Shown here piece after piece: positions 7,552 to 16,589 of a DNA stretch of 64,000 nt. The stretch covers positions 558,001 through 622,000 of the forward strand of contig CAWIZE010000001.1 in NCBI GenBank assembly GCA_963840545.1, written 5' to 3'. The notes under the pieces were generated by a model that was not told the DNA's origin, ran no database searches, and was given only the letters and a program-made list of their open reading frames with translations. The first letter of the stretch is position 1; each line of letters opens with the position of its first letter. The translations under genes were made by a program, and so were the position numbers. The stretch comes from JAKAWQ01 sp963840545. GTDB lineage: Bacteria; Pseudomonadota; Alphaproteobacteria; Acetobacterales; Acetobacteraceae.

Positions 7552-7956
7552 CTACCGCCGGCCCCTGGCCGCATCGGCCGGGCGCCCGCCTGCGCCGCCA
7601 GGCGCCCCGCCGCGCGGAAGCCCCGCCAATCCAGCCTTGAGACCGGCCGAGGTGATGTTCCCCACGGCCGCCAACGCAGCCGCCCCCGTCATCGGCGCCC
7701 CAGTCATCGGCGCCCCAGTCATCGGCCCCCCCGTCGTCGCCGAACTTGCCGCCGCGCCCGCCGCCAGCGGACGGTCCGCCGCCAGCGGACGGTCCGCCGG
7801 CGGCGGCCGCTCCGTCACCGCCGCGAACCCCACCCCAAGCCCGATCAGGTACGTCCCCAGATTGTCCGGCACCGTGATGATGCCGAACCGGTCCGGGGCG
7901 AACTCCTGCTGCTGGACCGAAACCGCGGTGATCCCCGCCGGCACCTGCACCAGCAC
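7552..7956 (-). CDS. repeat-containing hypothetical phage protein
   Basis: 134 aa from a GTG at 7956, just 3 bases after the capsid stop. The first 50 residues look folded (GITAVSVQQQEFAPDRFGII and VPDNLGTYLIGLGVGFAAV). The remainder is low complexity: two 18-base repeats encoding PLAADR-type units (7763-7798) and three near-identical 15-base repeats encoding PMTGA (7688-7732). It ends in a Gly/Arg-rich tail. Position fits a capsid-associated small protein. The repeats probably vary in number between strains. Function unknown. Confidence 0.5.
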   Translation of the reverse strand: MLVQVPAGITAVSVQQQEFAPDRFGIITVPDNLGTYLIGLGVGFAAVTERPPPADRPLAADRPLAAGAAASSATTGGPMTGAPMTGAPMTGAAALAAVGNITSAGLKAGLAGLPRGGAPGGAGGRPADAARGRR

Positions 7957-7959
7957 GGC

Positions 7960-9561
7960 TCAAATGCTCGCGTTGCCGGACGGCGCATTGAGGTTCGTGA
8001 TCGCGGCGAAGGCCGGCGTGAAGTAGCAGGCGAACACCTCGTCGCAATAGACGCCATACTCGTAAGCCCGGCGCTGGAACGGCCACTGGATCTGGTAGTA
8101 ATCCTGCCGCACATGCGCCTCGAGCAGGTTCGGCACCCCCGCGAGCTCGTAGGGCGTGCGATCCGACCAGAACAGAACGGTGCCCGGCGGCAGGAACGGA
8201 TGCACCTCGATATCGAGCGTGTTGCCGAACCATTTGTTGAGGTAGCTCGTCACGCGCCGGCCGGCGACGATACGGCCCGTCTCGGCGTCCGCGTCGAAGA
8301 AGATGCGGAACGCGGCCGCGGCGTTCTGCCCGAGCATGGTGCCCATGAAGTTCTGGATGTCCGCGGCACTCATGAGAATGCGGTTGAACCCGAGCTTGTA
8401 TTGGTCGTAGGCCGCCCGCAGCACCGCGTCGAACTCGACGATGTTGGTCCCCGCGATGGTGAGCCCGCTATTGCCCGCCGGCGCGGTATAGATCAGCGAG
8501 CCGCCGGCGCTCTGCGAGATATTGGCCGGCAGGTTCGGGTTGCTCGCCATCGCCGTGCCCGGCGCGGCCCCGAACACGCTGCCGAAGATCTGCGAGAGCA
8601 CGCCGTCCGGCAGCAGCTGGTTCGTCGAGTTGTCCTGGTAGGCTCCGGCCACCTGGAGCGCGCTCAGCGGCTGGCTCGTCGCCGCGCCCGGGCCGCCGAT
8701 CGCCACCTGGTTCGAGGTGCTGATGCCGCGGAAATAGAGCGCGCCGGCGGCCGTGCCCGCGAACCATGCATAGGCGAGCGCGCCCGGCACCACCGAAACC
8801 GTCGCCGTCACCACCTGGTTGGCGGCCACCGTGACATTCGCCACCACGCTCGGCTTGGCCGAGCCGCCGCCGAAAATATCCTCCGAGCCGTCCGCGTTGG
8901 TCTTGCCGAGCTGGCCCGGCACGCCGCCCGCCCCGATGCCGCCGTTCCACGGCGTGGTGTTGAGCCAGCCGTAACCGGCCAGCGCGACCGCCGCCACATA
9001 GGCGGTGCCGGCCGGCCAGCTCCCCGCAGCGCCGCTCGCCGCCAGCGTCGGCGTCGGCGTGGCGCCGAGCGGCGTGCTCGCATTGCCGAGGATGAGCGCC
9101 TGCTCCTCGCCGATCATCACCGAGCGCAGCGTCGATTGCACCGCGACGCCGAGCGCGTCGGGCGAGAGATTCTCCGCACCCAGCCGCGCCTCGAAGGTCA
9201 CCGAGCTCTCGAGCCCGAGCGTCTTGTAGCTCGCCTGCTGGTCCTGCTCGGTGATGGCGATGCGCCCGCCGCGATTGCCTTCGCTCACGCCCAAGGCGAT
9301 GGCGCCCGGGTTGATCGCGGTGATCCGTTTCCAGTGGAACGCGTTGCCGCCGTCCGCCGATACACGCGCCAACCGGCTGATCTCGGGGATCAGTTCCTTG
9401 AACGGATAGAGAAGCTGTACCACCGGCCGCAGGTCATACCAAAGAAGGCCGCTCGCCTGGCTGATCGTATCGGCCTTGCCGATCGTTCCGAGCCGGGTGC
9501 CGAGGCCCTTGATGAAGCCGTCGTTCGCGAGCAGGGCCGCGACAATTTCGTTATTCGCCAT
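7960..9561 (-). CDS. phage major capsid protein
   Basis: 533 aa. It starts MANNEIVAALLAND behind a GGAGAG ribosome site. It has an N-terminal helical arm, then segments such as LYPFKELIPEISRLARV, ITEQDQQASYKTLGLESSV, VMIGEEQALILGNAST and a C-terminal LNKWFGNTLDIEVHPFLPPG with VRQDYYQIQWPFQRR. These suit an HK97-fold capsid of the type found in Mu-like or Acetobacteraceae prophages. Residues about 175-345 are a Gly/Ala/Thr-rich insertion (SWPAGTAYVAAVALAGYGWL) that probably forms an extra surface domain. It follows the protease/scaffold gene by 12 bases, the standard order. Confidence 0.8.
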   Translation of the reverse strand: MANNEIVAALLANDGFIKGLGTRLGTIGKADTISQASGLLWYDLRPVVQLLYPFKELIPEISRLARVSADGGNAFHWKRITAINPGAIALGVSEGNRGGRIAITEQDQQASYKTLGLESSVTFEARLGAENLSPDALGVAVQSTLRSVMIGEEQALILGNASTPLGATPTPTLAASGAAGSWPAGTAYVAAVALAGYGWLNTTPWNGGIGAGGVPGQLGKTNADGSEDIFGGGSAKPSVVANVTVAANQVVTATVSVVPGALAYAWFAGTAAGALYFRGISTSNQVAIGGPGAATSQPLSALQVAGAYQDNSTNQLLPDGVLSQIFGSVFGAAPGTAMASNPNLPANISQSAGGSLIYTAPAGNSGLTIAGTNIVEFDAVLRAAYDQYKLGFNRILMSAADIQNFMGTMLGQNAAAAFRIFFDADAETGRIVAGRRVTSYLNKWFGNTLDIEVHPFLPPGTVLFWSDRTPYELAGVPNLLEAHVRQDYYQIQWPFQRRAYEYGVYCDEVFACYFTPAFAAITNLNAPSGNASI

Positions 9562-9573
9562 CTGCGTCTCTCC

Positions 9574-11169
9574 TTACCGGCCCGCGCCGCCGCGAAAGTT
9601 CGGATCACCAATCACCGGCCGGGCAAAGGTCCCCGCGTTGGCGATCATGTTGCCGATCAGCCGCGCCCCCGCGGCCTGCCGCTGCGCCGGCTCGACCGCA
9701 TCGAGGTTCACGCCCTTGAGCAGCTTCTCCATCGCCGAGGGCTCTTCGGCCTCGCTCACGCCGAACGCCCCGCGCGGCACCGCGAACAGCTTCGCCCGCG
9801 GCGAGGCCGGCATCTTCTCGAGCGCCTCCACTTTGCCGCGGAGATACGCGGCCTCGGCGAGCGCATCGGCCTCACGCTTGGTCAGCGTAGCTTGCGCGCC
9901 CTTGCCGGAATAGGGATGATCGACCGCGTATTCCGGCACATGCCCTTCGCTCATATGATCGAGCCCGAGCGGCGTGAGCCCGCTCTCGGGGGCGTAGATC
10001 CCCGCCTCGGCATCGCCCGGCTCCTCGCCGCGCTCGCCGGCATGCCCCACCGCCCCAAGCGCCACCGCCATATGGTGGTGCGCCAGAACGTGCTGCTCAT
10101 GCGCGCGCTCGAACTGCTGCGCCGCCCGCGCCAACTGCGCCTCCCCGCCTTCACTCTCGCCGAGCGCCCGCTCGGCCCTGGCCACGCCCGCCCGCCCCGC
10201 ACCCAAGGATTTGTGCGCCTCGCCGAGGTGATGCATCGCCTTCTTCAGATGCCCCGCATGCGCACCCTCCGGCGCCCGCTTGCCCAGATCGCCTTCCGCC
10301 ATTCTCGTCACTCCTGATGAGATATCGACGGCCGCCATCGGGTCCTCCGCCGCGCCGCCCTCGTCCCTCGCAGCTCGCGCGCCCGCGCGAGCGGAACCCC
10401 TTGCCGCGTCCGCCTCGGGCGGCCCGTCCGGATCGATCAACCGGCGCCAGGCGATGATGATCCGCCGCCGGATCGCGGCGAGTTCTCCGGGGCTGTAGTC
10501 CGCCGCGTTCTTCTCCTCGTGGATATAGCTCCACGCCGCCCGGATTCTTTCCTCCGTATCGATCGGGTAGCGTTTCTTTCCATCGGCCCGGTATCCCGGG
10601 TCCGCATACTCCACGTCGCCGTCGGGCTCTTTCCCCTTCTTCCCGCCCGCCGTCCCGGCGAGCTTCGCCAGCAGCCGCCCGATCAGGCCGATCTCCTCGC
10701 GCCCGAGCGTCACCCCCACCTCGACCAGCCCCGTCGCCGCGGCCGCGTCTCCCGCCGCCTTGATCACCGCGATCCGACAATCGGGATTGGCCGGCCGATC
10801 GACCAGCGAGATCTCGATCAGCTCGAGCCCGGTGATCGTGGCGCCGTCGCGCTCCGTCACGTTGCCGCCGATCGAGAATCCCTTGTAGACGGCGCCGACG
10901 ACTTTCTTCCACGCCTCGTCGTCGACGATCCTCGCCCCGAGATAGAGGCCCGTCGCATCGACATTCGCCTCCTCGGCCACGCCGATCGCGCTCGGCTGAT
11001 GCATCTCGCGCACGTTGCGCCATTGCATGTAGCCCGGCAGCGCGGCCTTGATCGCCTCGAGCGCGATCACCTCGCCGTCGAGATCGCGCGTCGGCGTCGA
11101 GGCATAGCCCCACACCATGCGCTGCTCGCGATCGATCTTCGCGATCGGCAGGTAGAGCCCGACCATCAT
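9574..11169 (-). CDS. XkdF-like prohead protease fused to scaffold-like region
   Basis: 531 aa. The N-terminal ~150 residues match the phage serine protease XkdF (SPbeta/PBSX type): VWGYASTPTRDLDGEVI, then MHQPSAIGV with the likely catalytic His, and VYKGFSIGGNV with the likely catalytic Ser. The middle has KRYPIDTEERIRAAWSYIH, a DUF6582-like patch. The C-terminal half is Ala/Glu/His-rich helix (GHLKKAMHHLGEAHKSLG, HEQHVLAHHHMAVAL) as expected of a scaffold that is cut away during head maturation. Start ATG at 11169 (or 11166) overlaps the upstream stop. The protease-capsid order supports the call. Confidence 0.7.
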   Translation of the reverse strand: MMVGLYLPIAKIDREQRMVWGYASTPTRDLDGEVIALEAIKAALPGYMQWRNVREMHQPSAIGVAEEANVDATGLYLGARIVDDEAWKKVVGAVYKGFSIGGNVTERDGATITGLELIEISLVDRPANPDCRIAVIKAAGDAAAATGLVEVGVTLGREEIGLIGRLLAKLAGTAGGKKGKEPDGDVEYADPGYRADGKKRYPIDTEERIRAAWSYIHEEKNAADYSPGELAAIRRRIIIAWRRLIDPDGPPEADAARGSARAGARAARDEGGAAEDPMAAVDISSGVTRMAEGDLGKRAPEGAHAGHLKKAMHHLGEAHKSLGAGRAGVARAERALGESEGGEAQLARAAQQFERAHEQHVLAHHHMAVALGAVGHAGERGEEPGDAEAGIYAPESGLTPLGLDHMSEGHVPEYAVDHPYSGKGAQATLTKREADALAEAAYLRGKVEALEKMPASPRAKLFAVPRGAFGVSEAEEPSAMEKLLKGVNLDAVEPAQRQAAGARLIGNMIANAGTFARPVIGDPNFRGGAGR

Positions 11170-11891
11170 GCCACTCCGGCGAGGTTGAGGTTCACATTCG
11201 CCCCGGCGCCGGTCAGCGCCGTGACGTTGCCCTGCACCCAGCGCGCCGGCAGGCTCGGAAGCTCGAGGCGCCCCGGGTTCGTGCTCAGCGAGCCTTCGCT
11301 CATCCCGTTGTTGACGAGGCTCACCGTCGCGGTCTCCGTCGCCGCCCCGCCGACGCTCGCCGTCACGCTCACGCAATCGATCGGCGGCGCGGTCGCGAAT
11401 CCATCGACCGCCGCTCCGCTGTCCTGCCAGTTCATTCCCGCAGCGAGGCTTGGGAACGTCATCGTGACGATCGCGGAGCCCTCGTTCACGACGAACCCGG
11501 CCGCCGCCAGCGCTTCATTCTCCCCCAGCGACGAAGCGAGCGATGCAGCAATGATCCCGATCGTATCGCCGCTCGCCACCGTATGGCTCACCGTCACGCT
11601 TCCGGCCAGGCTGCTCGCCACGCTCACGCTCACCACGTCGCCCGCGGTCACGCTGCCGCCGATCGTCACCGTGTAGCCGTTGAGCGGCGCCGCCAGCGTG
11701 TTCGCCAGGCGGACGCCGGCAGTGATCGTCGAGGAGCTGCCCTCGATATCCACGCTCGCCGCCTGGAACAACCCGCAGGGCAGCCATGGCCCCTGCGTCG
11801 GCGCGGTGACGGCGCCCTGCACCAGCCGCAGGAATCCCGCCATCGGCCCCCATTGCGGGGCGAACTGGAACGTCCGGATGGTGCCGCTCAT
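11166..11891 (-). CDS. phage beta-sandwich protein, possible decoration protein
   Basis: 241 aa, strongly beta: TVTIGGSVTAGDVVSVSVAS followed by SVTVSHTVASGDTIG and SLASSLGENEALAAAGF. This unit of phage structural proteins (tail fibre, decoration or major tail extensions) is well recognised, but its exact role varies. It sits between the small 11896-12168 gene and the protease. A capsid decoration or head-fibre role is a guess. It overlaps the protease gene (ATGA). Confidence 0.5.
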   Translation of the reverse strand: MSGTIRTFQFAPQWGPMAGFLRLVQGAVTAPTQGPWLPCGLFQAASVDIEGSSSTITAGVRLANTLAAPLNGYTVTIGGSVTAGDVVSVSVASSLAGSVTVSHTVASGDTIGIIAASLASSLGENEALAAAGFVVNEGSAIVTMTFPSLAAGMNWQDSGAAVDGFATAPPIDCVSVTASVGGAATETATVSLVNNGMSEGSLSTNPGRLELPSLPARWVQGNVTALTGAGANVNLNLAGVA

Positions 11892-11895
11892 GATC

Positions 11896-12168
11896 CTACG
11901 CGAACCCCTTCATCGCCGGCGCTTCGTTCGTCTCCGGCACCTCGCAGCCCTCCACCCAGGCGCTCGTCACCTGCAGAAGGTCGTAGGCGAGCGTCTGCAT
12001 CGTCGTCATGCCGCCGCGCGCCGCGATGTCGATTTCTCCAACATAGCTGCCGTCGCTCAGGCAGTAGCGGAGCGAAAGCCTCGCCCCGTCCACGTGCATG
12101 TGACGACGGAGCCGCATCTCCTCGCCCCGATCCTGATCGCCTTTGCCGGCCCGGTCGCGCTTGCTCAT
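11896..12168 (-). CDS. small hypothetical phage protein
   Basis: 90 aa. ATG 12168 overlaps the portal stop (ATGA). The start MSKRDRAGKGDQDRGEEM is strongly charged. A compact domain follows (LSLRYCLSDGSYVGEIDI, TMQTLAYDLLQVTSAWVEGC). I do not recognise it. Size and position between portal and the beta-sandwich protein suggest a head-associated accessory. Confidence 0.55.
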   Translation of the reverse strand: MSKRDRAGKGDQDRGEEMRLRRHMHVDGARLSLRYCLSDGSYVGEIDIAARGGMTTMQTLAYDLLQVTSAWVEGCEVPETNEAPAMKGFA

Positions 12169-13439
12169 GCGTCCTCCTCCGCGGCGAGCGGCCTCGCCCC
12201 CGCCGCCGTATAGACGCGCAGCGCCTCGCCCTCCGGCGCCGGGGCAAGCCCGATCTCCGCGCGCACCTCGTTGACGCTGCGGATGGCGTTGCGGACATGG
12301 ATCTGCGCCAGCTCCGCCTGCGCCAGCGGGTCCGCCTCCGGCTTCATCTGCCAGACGAACTCGAGCTCCTCGGCGCCGAACACCTCCTGGATCAAAGGGT
12401 CCATGATCTCGCCCTTGAACCAGGCCTGCAGCGCCTGCGTCCCTTCCTCCTTGGCGGCCGAATCGGCCACCTGGGCGGTGGCCCGGTTCATTTCCTTGAC
12501 GAAGGGCTGCGGGTTGACGCTGAAGGCGTAGCAGACCAGCCGCGCCAGCCACTCGTCGTAATCGCTCTTCAACGCCTCGCCGTTCGCGTTCTTGATATCG
12601 AACGGCTTCATCCCGCCGGGCACGAACCGCACCCGGCTCTTCAGCGCGGCACTTCCGTTCATCAGCGCATCGAAGCTCGCCTGGAACATCGCGATCTGCT
12701 GCGGCGTCCAGCCGTCCGGCACCGTGATCATCAGCTCGGGCAGCGTCCCCTCGGTCCAGAAATCGACCTGGTAGAGCGTGCGCCGGATGCCCTCGGTCGC
12801 CTCGAGATAGATCTGCTCCACCGGCGAATAACCGTAGACCGGCAGCTCCGGGCGCGGCCGCATCGGCGCGTAGATCAGCTCGCGCTCGGTGAGGTTGATC
12901 GCGGGCAGCCCCTTGATGACCTGCTGGAAGGCAGCACTCGGCCAGTCGGGCCGCCGTCCCGCGTCGTCGACCAGTGGAAAAATGGTCGCGCCATCCACCA
13001 CCTCGAGCGCGTGCACCGAGCCGATCCCCTCGCCGCCCTCGGTGCGCCACACATAGAGGCTCGGCGCGTCGATGACGAAAAGGTCCTCGAGCAGCAGCCG
13101 CGCCCACCGCGAAAACCGGTTTTTCCGATCCGGCTTGTGGAAGAAGTCCTTGACCCGCCGCGCCCGCTTGCCGCCGTCCTGCCCATCGCGCCCGACGATG
13201 TCCCACGGCACCGCGAGGAGCTGATCCTTCCGCGTCTCGATCACGGCGCGAAGCAGGCCCCAGCTCTGGCTCATCAGCCGGAGCTGCGCCATCAGCGCGA
13301 AGCGCCGCGGCTGGTAGTCGAGATTGACCCCGACCGGGTAGTCCCACACCCGGGCATAGTTGCCCGTCGGTGGGGCGAACGGCCTCACCGGCTGGAGGGG
13401 GGAAAAAAAATTCGTTCCGCTATCGACATCGCGCAGCAC
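12165..13439 (-). CDS. phage portal protein
   Basis: 424 aa from a GTG at 13439. Portal features are WGLLRAVIETRKDQLLAVPW, the wing/stem region with INLTERELIYAPMRPRPELP, VYGYSPVEQIYLEATEGIRR and the clip/crown end ADPLAQAELAQIHVRNAI. The protein forms the DNA-entry ring at the capsid vertex. The start is uncertain: the frame is open further upstream (encoding QYRQGRPYTPPAV just before the GTG) and no good ribosome site precedes the GTG. The 85-aa frame at 13420-13677 may be its displaced N-terminus. Length is on the short side for portals. Confidence 0.8.
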   Translation of the reverse strand: MLRDVDSGTNFFSPLQPVRPFAPPTGNYARVWDYPVGVNLDYQPRRFALMAQLRLMSQSWGLLRAVIETRKDQLLAVPWDIVGRDGQDGGKRARRVKDFFHKPDRKNRFSRWARLLLEDLFVIDAPSLYVWRTEGGEGIGSVHALEVVDGATIFPLVDDAGRRPDWPSAAFQQVIKGLPAINLTERELIYAPMRPRPELPVYGYSPVEQIYLEATEGIRRTLYQVDFWTEGTLPELMITVPDGWTPQQIAMFQASFDALMNGSAALKSRVRFVPGGMKPFDIKNANGEALKSDYDEWLARLVCYAFSVNPQPFVKEMNRATAQVADSAAKEEGTQALQAWFKGEIMDPLIQEVFGAEELEFVWQMKPEADPLAQAELAQIHVRNAIRSVNEVRAEIGLAPAPEGEALRVYTAAGARPLAAEEDA

Positions 13440-13677
13440 GGCGGGCGGGGTGTACGGCCGGCCCTGGCGATACTGCGAAGTCCTCTCCGCCGCTCCAGCC
13501 GTAAGGATCGGCCGGCCGCATCGCGCCTTCTTGCGGACCGCGCGGCGGCGGACTGCCCGCCAATGGACCCGTCGGGCCAGGCCCGGTGCTGAGCGCCACC
13601 GGCCGCTGCATCGCGCCCGGCTTCAGCCGCGGCGCCTTCGCCGTCCACCAGCTTCCGGCAGAGGAGAGGTCGCTCAT
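13420..13677 (-). CDS. small Pro/Gly-rich ORF between terminase and portal
   Basis: 85 aa, start MSDLSSAGSWWTAKAPRLK, then Pro/Gly-rich sequence. It overlaps the annotated portal start by 20 bases in another frame. It may be a small independent protein, the shifted N-terminus of the portal, or chance open frame in 70% GC DNA. Start lies 59 bases after the large terminase stop. Low confidence; function unknown. Confidence 0.35.
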   Translation of the reverse strand: MSDLSSAGSWWTAKAPRLKPGAMQRPVALSTGPGPTGPLAGSPPPRGPQEGAMRPADPYGWSGGEDFAVSPGPAVHPARRAARCR

Positions 13678-13735
13678 CGTCCGTTCCAGCCTGCTTCGCC
13701 CCTCCGGGGCTCGCAGCGCTCGCTCTGCTCGCGGC

Positions 13736-15209
13736 TCATCGACATTCCGGATGCCAGCTCCATACCCCGTCGGTCACCCTGCTCGCGCCGATCGATTGTC
13801 CGCAGCGCGCGCAGACGAACCCGAGCGCCAGCCCGAGCTTCTTGCGCGCCGCCTCGTAGAGATCCGCCGGCGCCTCATGCCGCGCGTCCGGCGCCGGCTC
13901 GCCCCTCGGCCCGCCCATCCTGGGGCGGCCCTCTTCCCTCAGGCGCTGCATCATCCAGCCGAGCACGCCGGCGCCCGGGGGCGCCTCGCGCCATTGGCGC
14001 CAGGCCAATGCCAGCGCGCACACGCAATCGTCGTGCATCCCCTCGGGTGCCGCGTAGCGGACGCCGGTGCGCGAATATTCGAACTCGAACGCCTCGAGCT
14101 CGGCGCGCAAAAGGCCGCCCACGGGCAATCCGTCCGGCAGCCGCACCTCGCTGCGCTGGATCGCGACCGCGAGCCCCTCCATCAGGCGCTGCTTGCTCGG
14201 CGCGGAGAACGTGAAGCCCGCGAAATTCCCAGAACCGCCCCGCTGCAACGCCTCGAGCACCGGATCGCCCGCACCCGTCGCATCGACCAGCGCGGGCGCA
14301 TCCCCGCTCGCCTCGCATATCCGCGCGATCGTCTCCTGCCACGGCCCCTGCCAGCGTTCGATCCGGCAGATCGTGCCGCTCGCATCGAGCGCCACGCCGA
14401 CCGTCCAGTCCCGGCTCTTCGCCAGGTCCCAGCCCCAGCACGCGGGTGCGCTGCCCAGCGCATGCTCGGCGCTCATCTCGATCACGACGGCCGCGATCGC
14501 CGCCAACCCGAACGGGTTGCCCCCGTCATCGCTCGGCTCGGCGAGATAGAGCTCGCGAAACACCGCCGCCGGCAGCACCCGCTCGGCGTCGCGCACCTCG
14601 TCGGCGCTCAGCACGCCCGCCGCCACGGCATCCGCCGCGATCAGCTTGGCGTAGCGCATCCCGTTCTCGCCGCCCTCGGCCCGCCGGGCGAGCTGGTAGA
14701 ACCAGTTCCGCCGCCCCTTGACGTTGCCGATGATCCTGCACCGGCCCCGTGGTCGCGCTCAGCGTCGAACGCACCGCGTGCCAGGCCTCTTCGCGCACCC
14801 GCGAGGCCTCGTCGATCACGCAGGCGTGCACGTCCTCGCCATAGAGCGCGTCCGGTTTCTCGCCCGACTTGAACCAGACCGTGGCGCCGTTGCCGAACGT
14901 CACCGCAAGTTTCGTTTCGTTGGCGACGTAGAGATCGCGCGGCAGCCCGAACTTCATCCGCCGGAACGCGATCTCGGCCTGCGCATAGCCCGGCGCCACC
15001 CACCAGAATGCGTCCCCCGCGCCGCCGGCCATCGCCTGCTCGGCGAGCCAGACCAGGCAGGCGACCGTCTTGCCCGCCTTGGTGGAGGCCTCGACCAGGC
15101 CGTAGCGCTCGCCGTGGAAGATCGCCTCGAGCTGCAGCGGATAGAGCCACGGCCGCTTGTAGTCAGCCTTCTCCGCTGCGGTCGGGTGAGGCAGGCTGGT
15201 CTTCGTCAT
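13736..15209 (-). pseudogene. phage terminase large subunit, frameshifted
   Basis: The DNA-packaging ATPase/nuclease, about 490 aa if the frame is restored. Frame 1 (start ATG 15209) carries Walker A ASTKAGKT and Walker B CVIDEAS, and reads sensibly to SATTGPV. Near 14738 the sense moves to the next frame (RIIGNVKGRRNW, then MRYAKLIAADA). Removing one base in the GTGCAGGATC context joins the two. Frame 2 holds the RuvC-like nuclease: WGWDLAKSRDWTVGVALD, ALVDATGAGDP and HDDCVCALAL. The start overlaps the end of the small subunit by 47 bases. Either the prophage cannot package DNA or this is a sequencing error. Confidence 0.8.
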
Positions 15210-15654
15210 CCCGCTTGTGCTCACCGATCCGGAAGGTGAATGAAACTCTCCGCGGCTCGGCATTGCCGGCGCCTGGGCCGGCGTTTGGGCCGGGCCCCGG
15301 GGTGGATTTGTCGCGGTACTTCTCCGGGCGATGCGCGCGCAGAAGGAGGGTCAGCAGGCTGTCGGAATAGCGCCGGGTCGTCAGCGGACTTCCCGCCTCG
15401 TCGCGCACCATCCGCCCGCCATGGACGATCGTCGTCTCGACCCCCTCGACCGCCCGCCGCCGCGCTTCCGCCTCCAGCGCGTCGGTCGCGGCCTCGATCG
15501 CATCGAGCCAGTCGGCGGCGAATCCCTGGTCGCGGTCGCGCCAATGATAGAGGGTGCCGCGCGGCAGCTTCGCCGCACTCGCAGCCAGGGTCACGTTGCC
15601 GCTGGCGGCGAGGGTTTTCAGGAAGCGCGCAAGCGCATCTTTGCGAACCCGCAT
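15163..15654 (-). CDS. phage terminase small subunit
   Basis: 163 aa from ATG 15654, preceded by GAGGTGG; a GTG 12 bases further up is possible. The N-terminal HTH (LAASGNVTLAASAAKLPRG followed by TLYHWRDRDQGF) is the usual DNA-recognition fold of small terminases that bind the packaging site. The middle is helical (AIEAATDALEAEARRRAVEG) and forms the oligomer ring. It lies directly upstream of the large subunit in the same operon. Confidence 0.8.
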   Translation of the reverse strand: MRVRKDALARFLKTLAASGNVTLAASAAKLPRGTLYHWRDRDQGFAADWLDAIEAATDALEAEARRRAVEGVETTIVHGGRMVRDEAGSPLTTRRYSDSLLTLLLRAHRPEKYRDKSTPGPGPNAGPGAGNAEPRRVSFTFRIGEHKRDDEDQPASPDRSGEG

Positions 15655-15800
15655 GCCGCAAACCACCTCACTTTCGCGATGCCGGTCGACCGGGAAATCT
15701 GGCTCTGGATCTGGTTTCGCGAAGCGCTGCGCGGGAAACGCCCCGGCGCGTTCTCGTCAACCATCGTATTACAGAATATGCCTTGGAATGTGCCATTGGG

Positions 15801-16271
15801 TCAAAGGAAAAGTTCCTCTTTTGTTCCCAACGGCTTTTGCCTCGTTCCATTCAGTGTCGCAACGATCATCGTGATCCCCTTGGTGTGCCAGCGCTGGATC
15901 GCCCGCCCGTCGGCGCCGAGCAGGCCACCGAGCCGCCGCCACGAGAAGAGATGCCGCCCGGTGAGCGGGCTCACCAGGGCGCGGGCGCCGAGGATTCGCC
16001 GGAGCACATAATTCTCCTGGGGAATGAGCCGGATCCAGCCCAGCGCCTCGTCCATGCGGCTGATCGCCTGCGCCGAGGGCACGGCGGGCTTGAGCCGCGT
16101 GCCGGACCAGCCATAAGCCTCGACCTCGGCATGCACCGCCGGCCAGGCGCTGGTGCGCAAGCCGGTGCGCGCGCCGCTCGAAGGCAGCGAGAGCAGCGTC
16201 GCCCCTGCCTCCTCGAGTCGAAGGGCGACGCCGTCCGCATCGAATATATCCTCGGGCACGGAACCATTCAT
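15801..16271 (-). CDS. DUF6362-like phage protein
   Basis: 156 aa with a strong GAGGAGAG ribosome site. Motifs VALRLEEAGATLLSLPSS, AWPAVHAEVEAYGWSG, ISRMDEALGWIRLI and IQRWHTKGITMIVATLNG look like the DUF6362 group of alphaproteobacterial prophages, which lies just before the terminase. The C-terminal Trp/Arg pattern (RRLGGLLGADGRAIQRW) suggests a helix-turn-helix contact with DNA. Role unproven; a late-gene or packaging regulator is plausible by position. About 145 bases separate it from the small terminase. Confidence 0.6.
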   Translation of the reverse strand: MNGSVPEDIFDADGVALRLEEAGATLLSLPSSGARTGLRTSAWPAVHAEVEAYGWSGTRLKPAVPSAQAISRMDEALGWIRLIPQENYVLRRILGARALVSPLTGRHLFSWRRLGGLLGADGRAIQRWHTKGITMIVATLNGTRQKPLGTKEELFL

Positions 16272-16283
16272 GGTGCGCTCTCC

Positions 16284-16589
16284 TCAGCCGAGATCCGCGC
16301 CCCGCCACTCCTCGAGGACGTGGCAGAGGTCGCAGACGAAACGGAACCGGGACGGGATGTCGAAGAAATTGCGGCAGCGGAGGCAGCGCCGGCGCGCGAC
16401 CGGCGCCGGCGTGGCGCATTCCTGTTGCGCGCGGAAGCGCACCCGGATCGCCATCGCCCGCGCCGCCACGGCATTGACGGTCCGCCCGAGCGCGGCGGCG
16501 ACCTCGGGCTTGGTGCGCCCGCCGGCGGCCATCTGGCGCAGGCGGGCATCCTCCTCTGTGCTCCAGAGCGGAAAGCGGGTGGGGTCCAT
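16284..16589 (-). CDS. GcrA/Myb-like HTH protein with C-terminal zinc ribbon
   Basis: 101 aa from ATG 16589, overlapping the Cro-like stop. The N-terminal FPLWSTEEDARLRQMAAGG and PEVAAALGRTVNAVAARA match the Myb/GcrA-type helix-turn-helix. The C-terminus has two Cys pairs (CLRCRNFF and CDLC, 16 residues apart), a zinc-ribbon pattern. Proteins of this kind are common in the early region of alphaproteobacterial prophages and may regulate transcription or mimic the host cell-cycle factor GcrA. Function is inferred from motif only. Confidence 0.6.
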   Translation of the reverse strand: MDPTRFPLWSTEEDARLRQMAAGGRTKPEVAAALGRTVNAVAARAMAIRVRFRAQQECATPAPVARRRCLRCRNFFDIPSRFRFVCDLCHVLEEWRGADLG

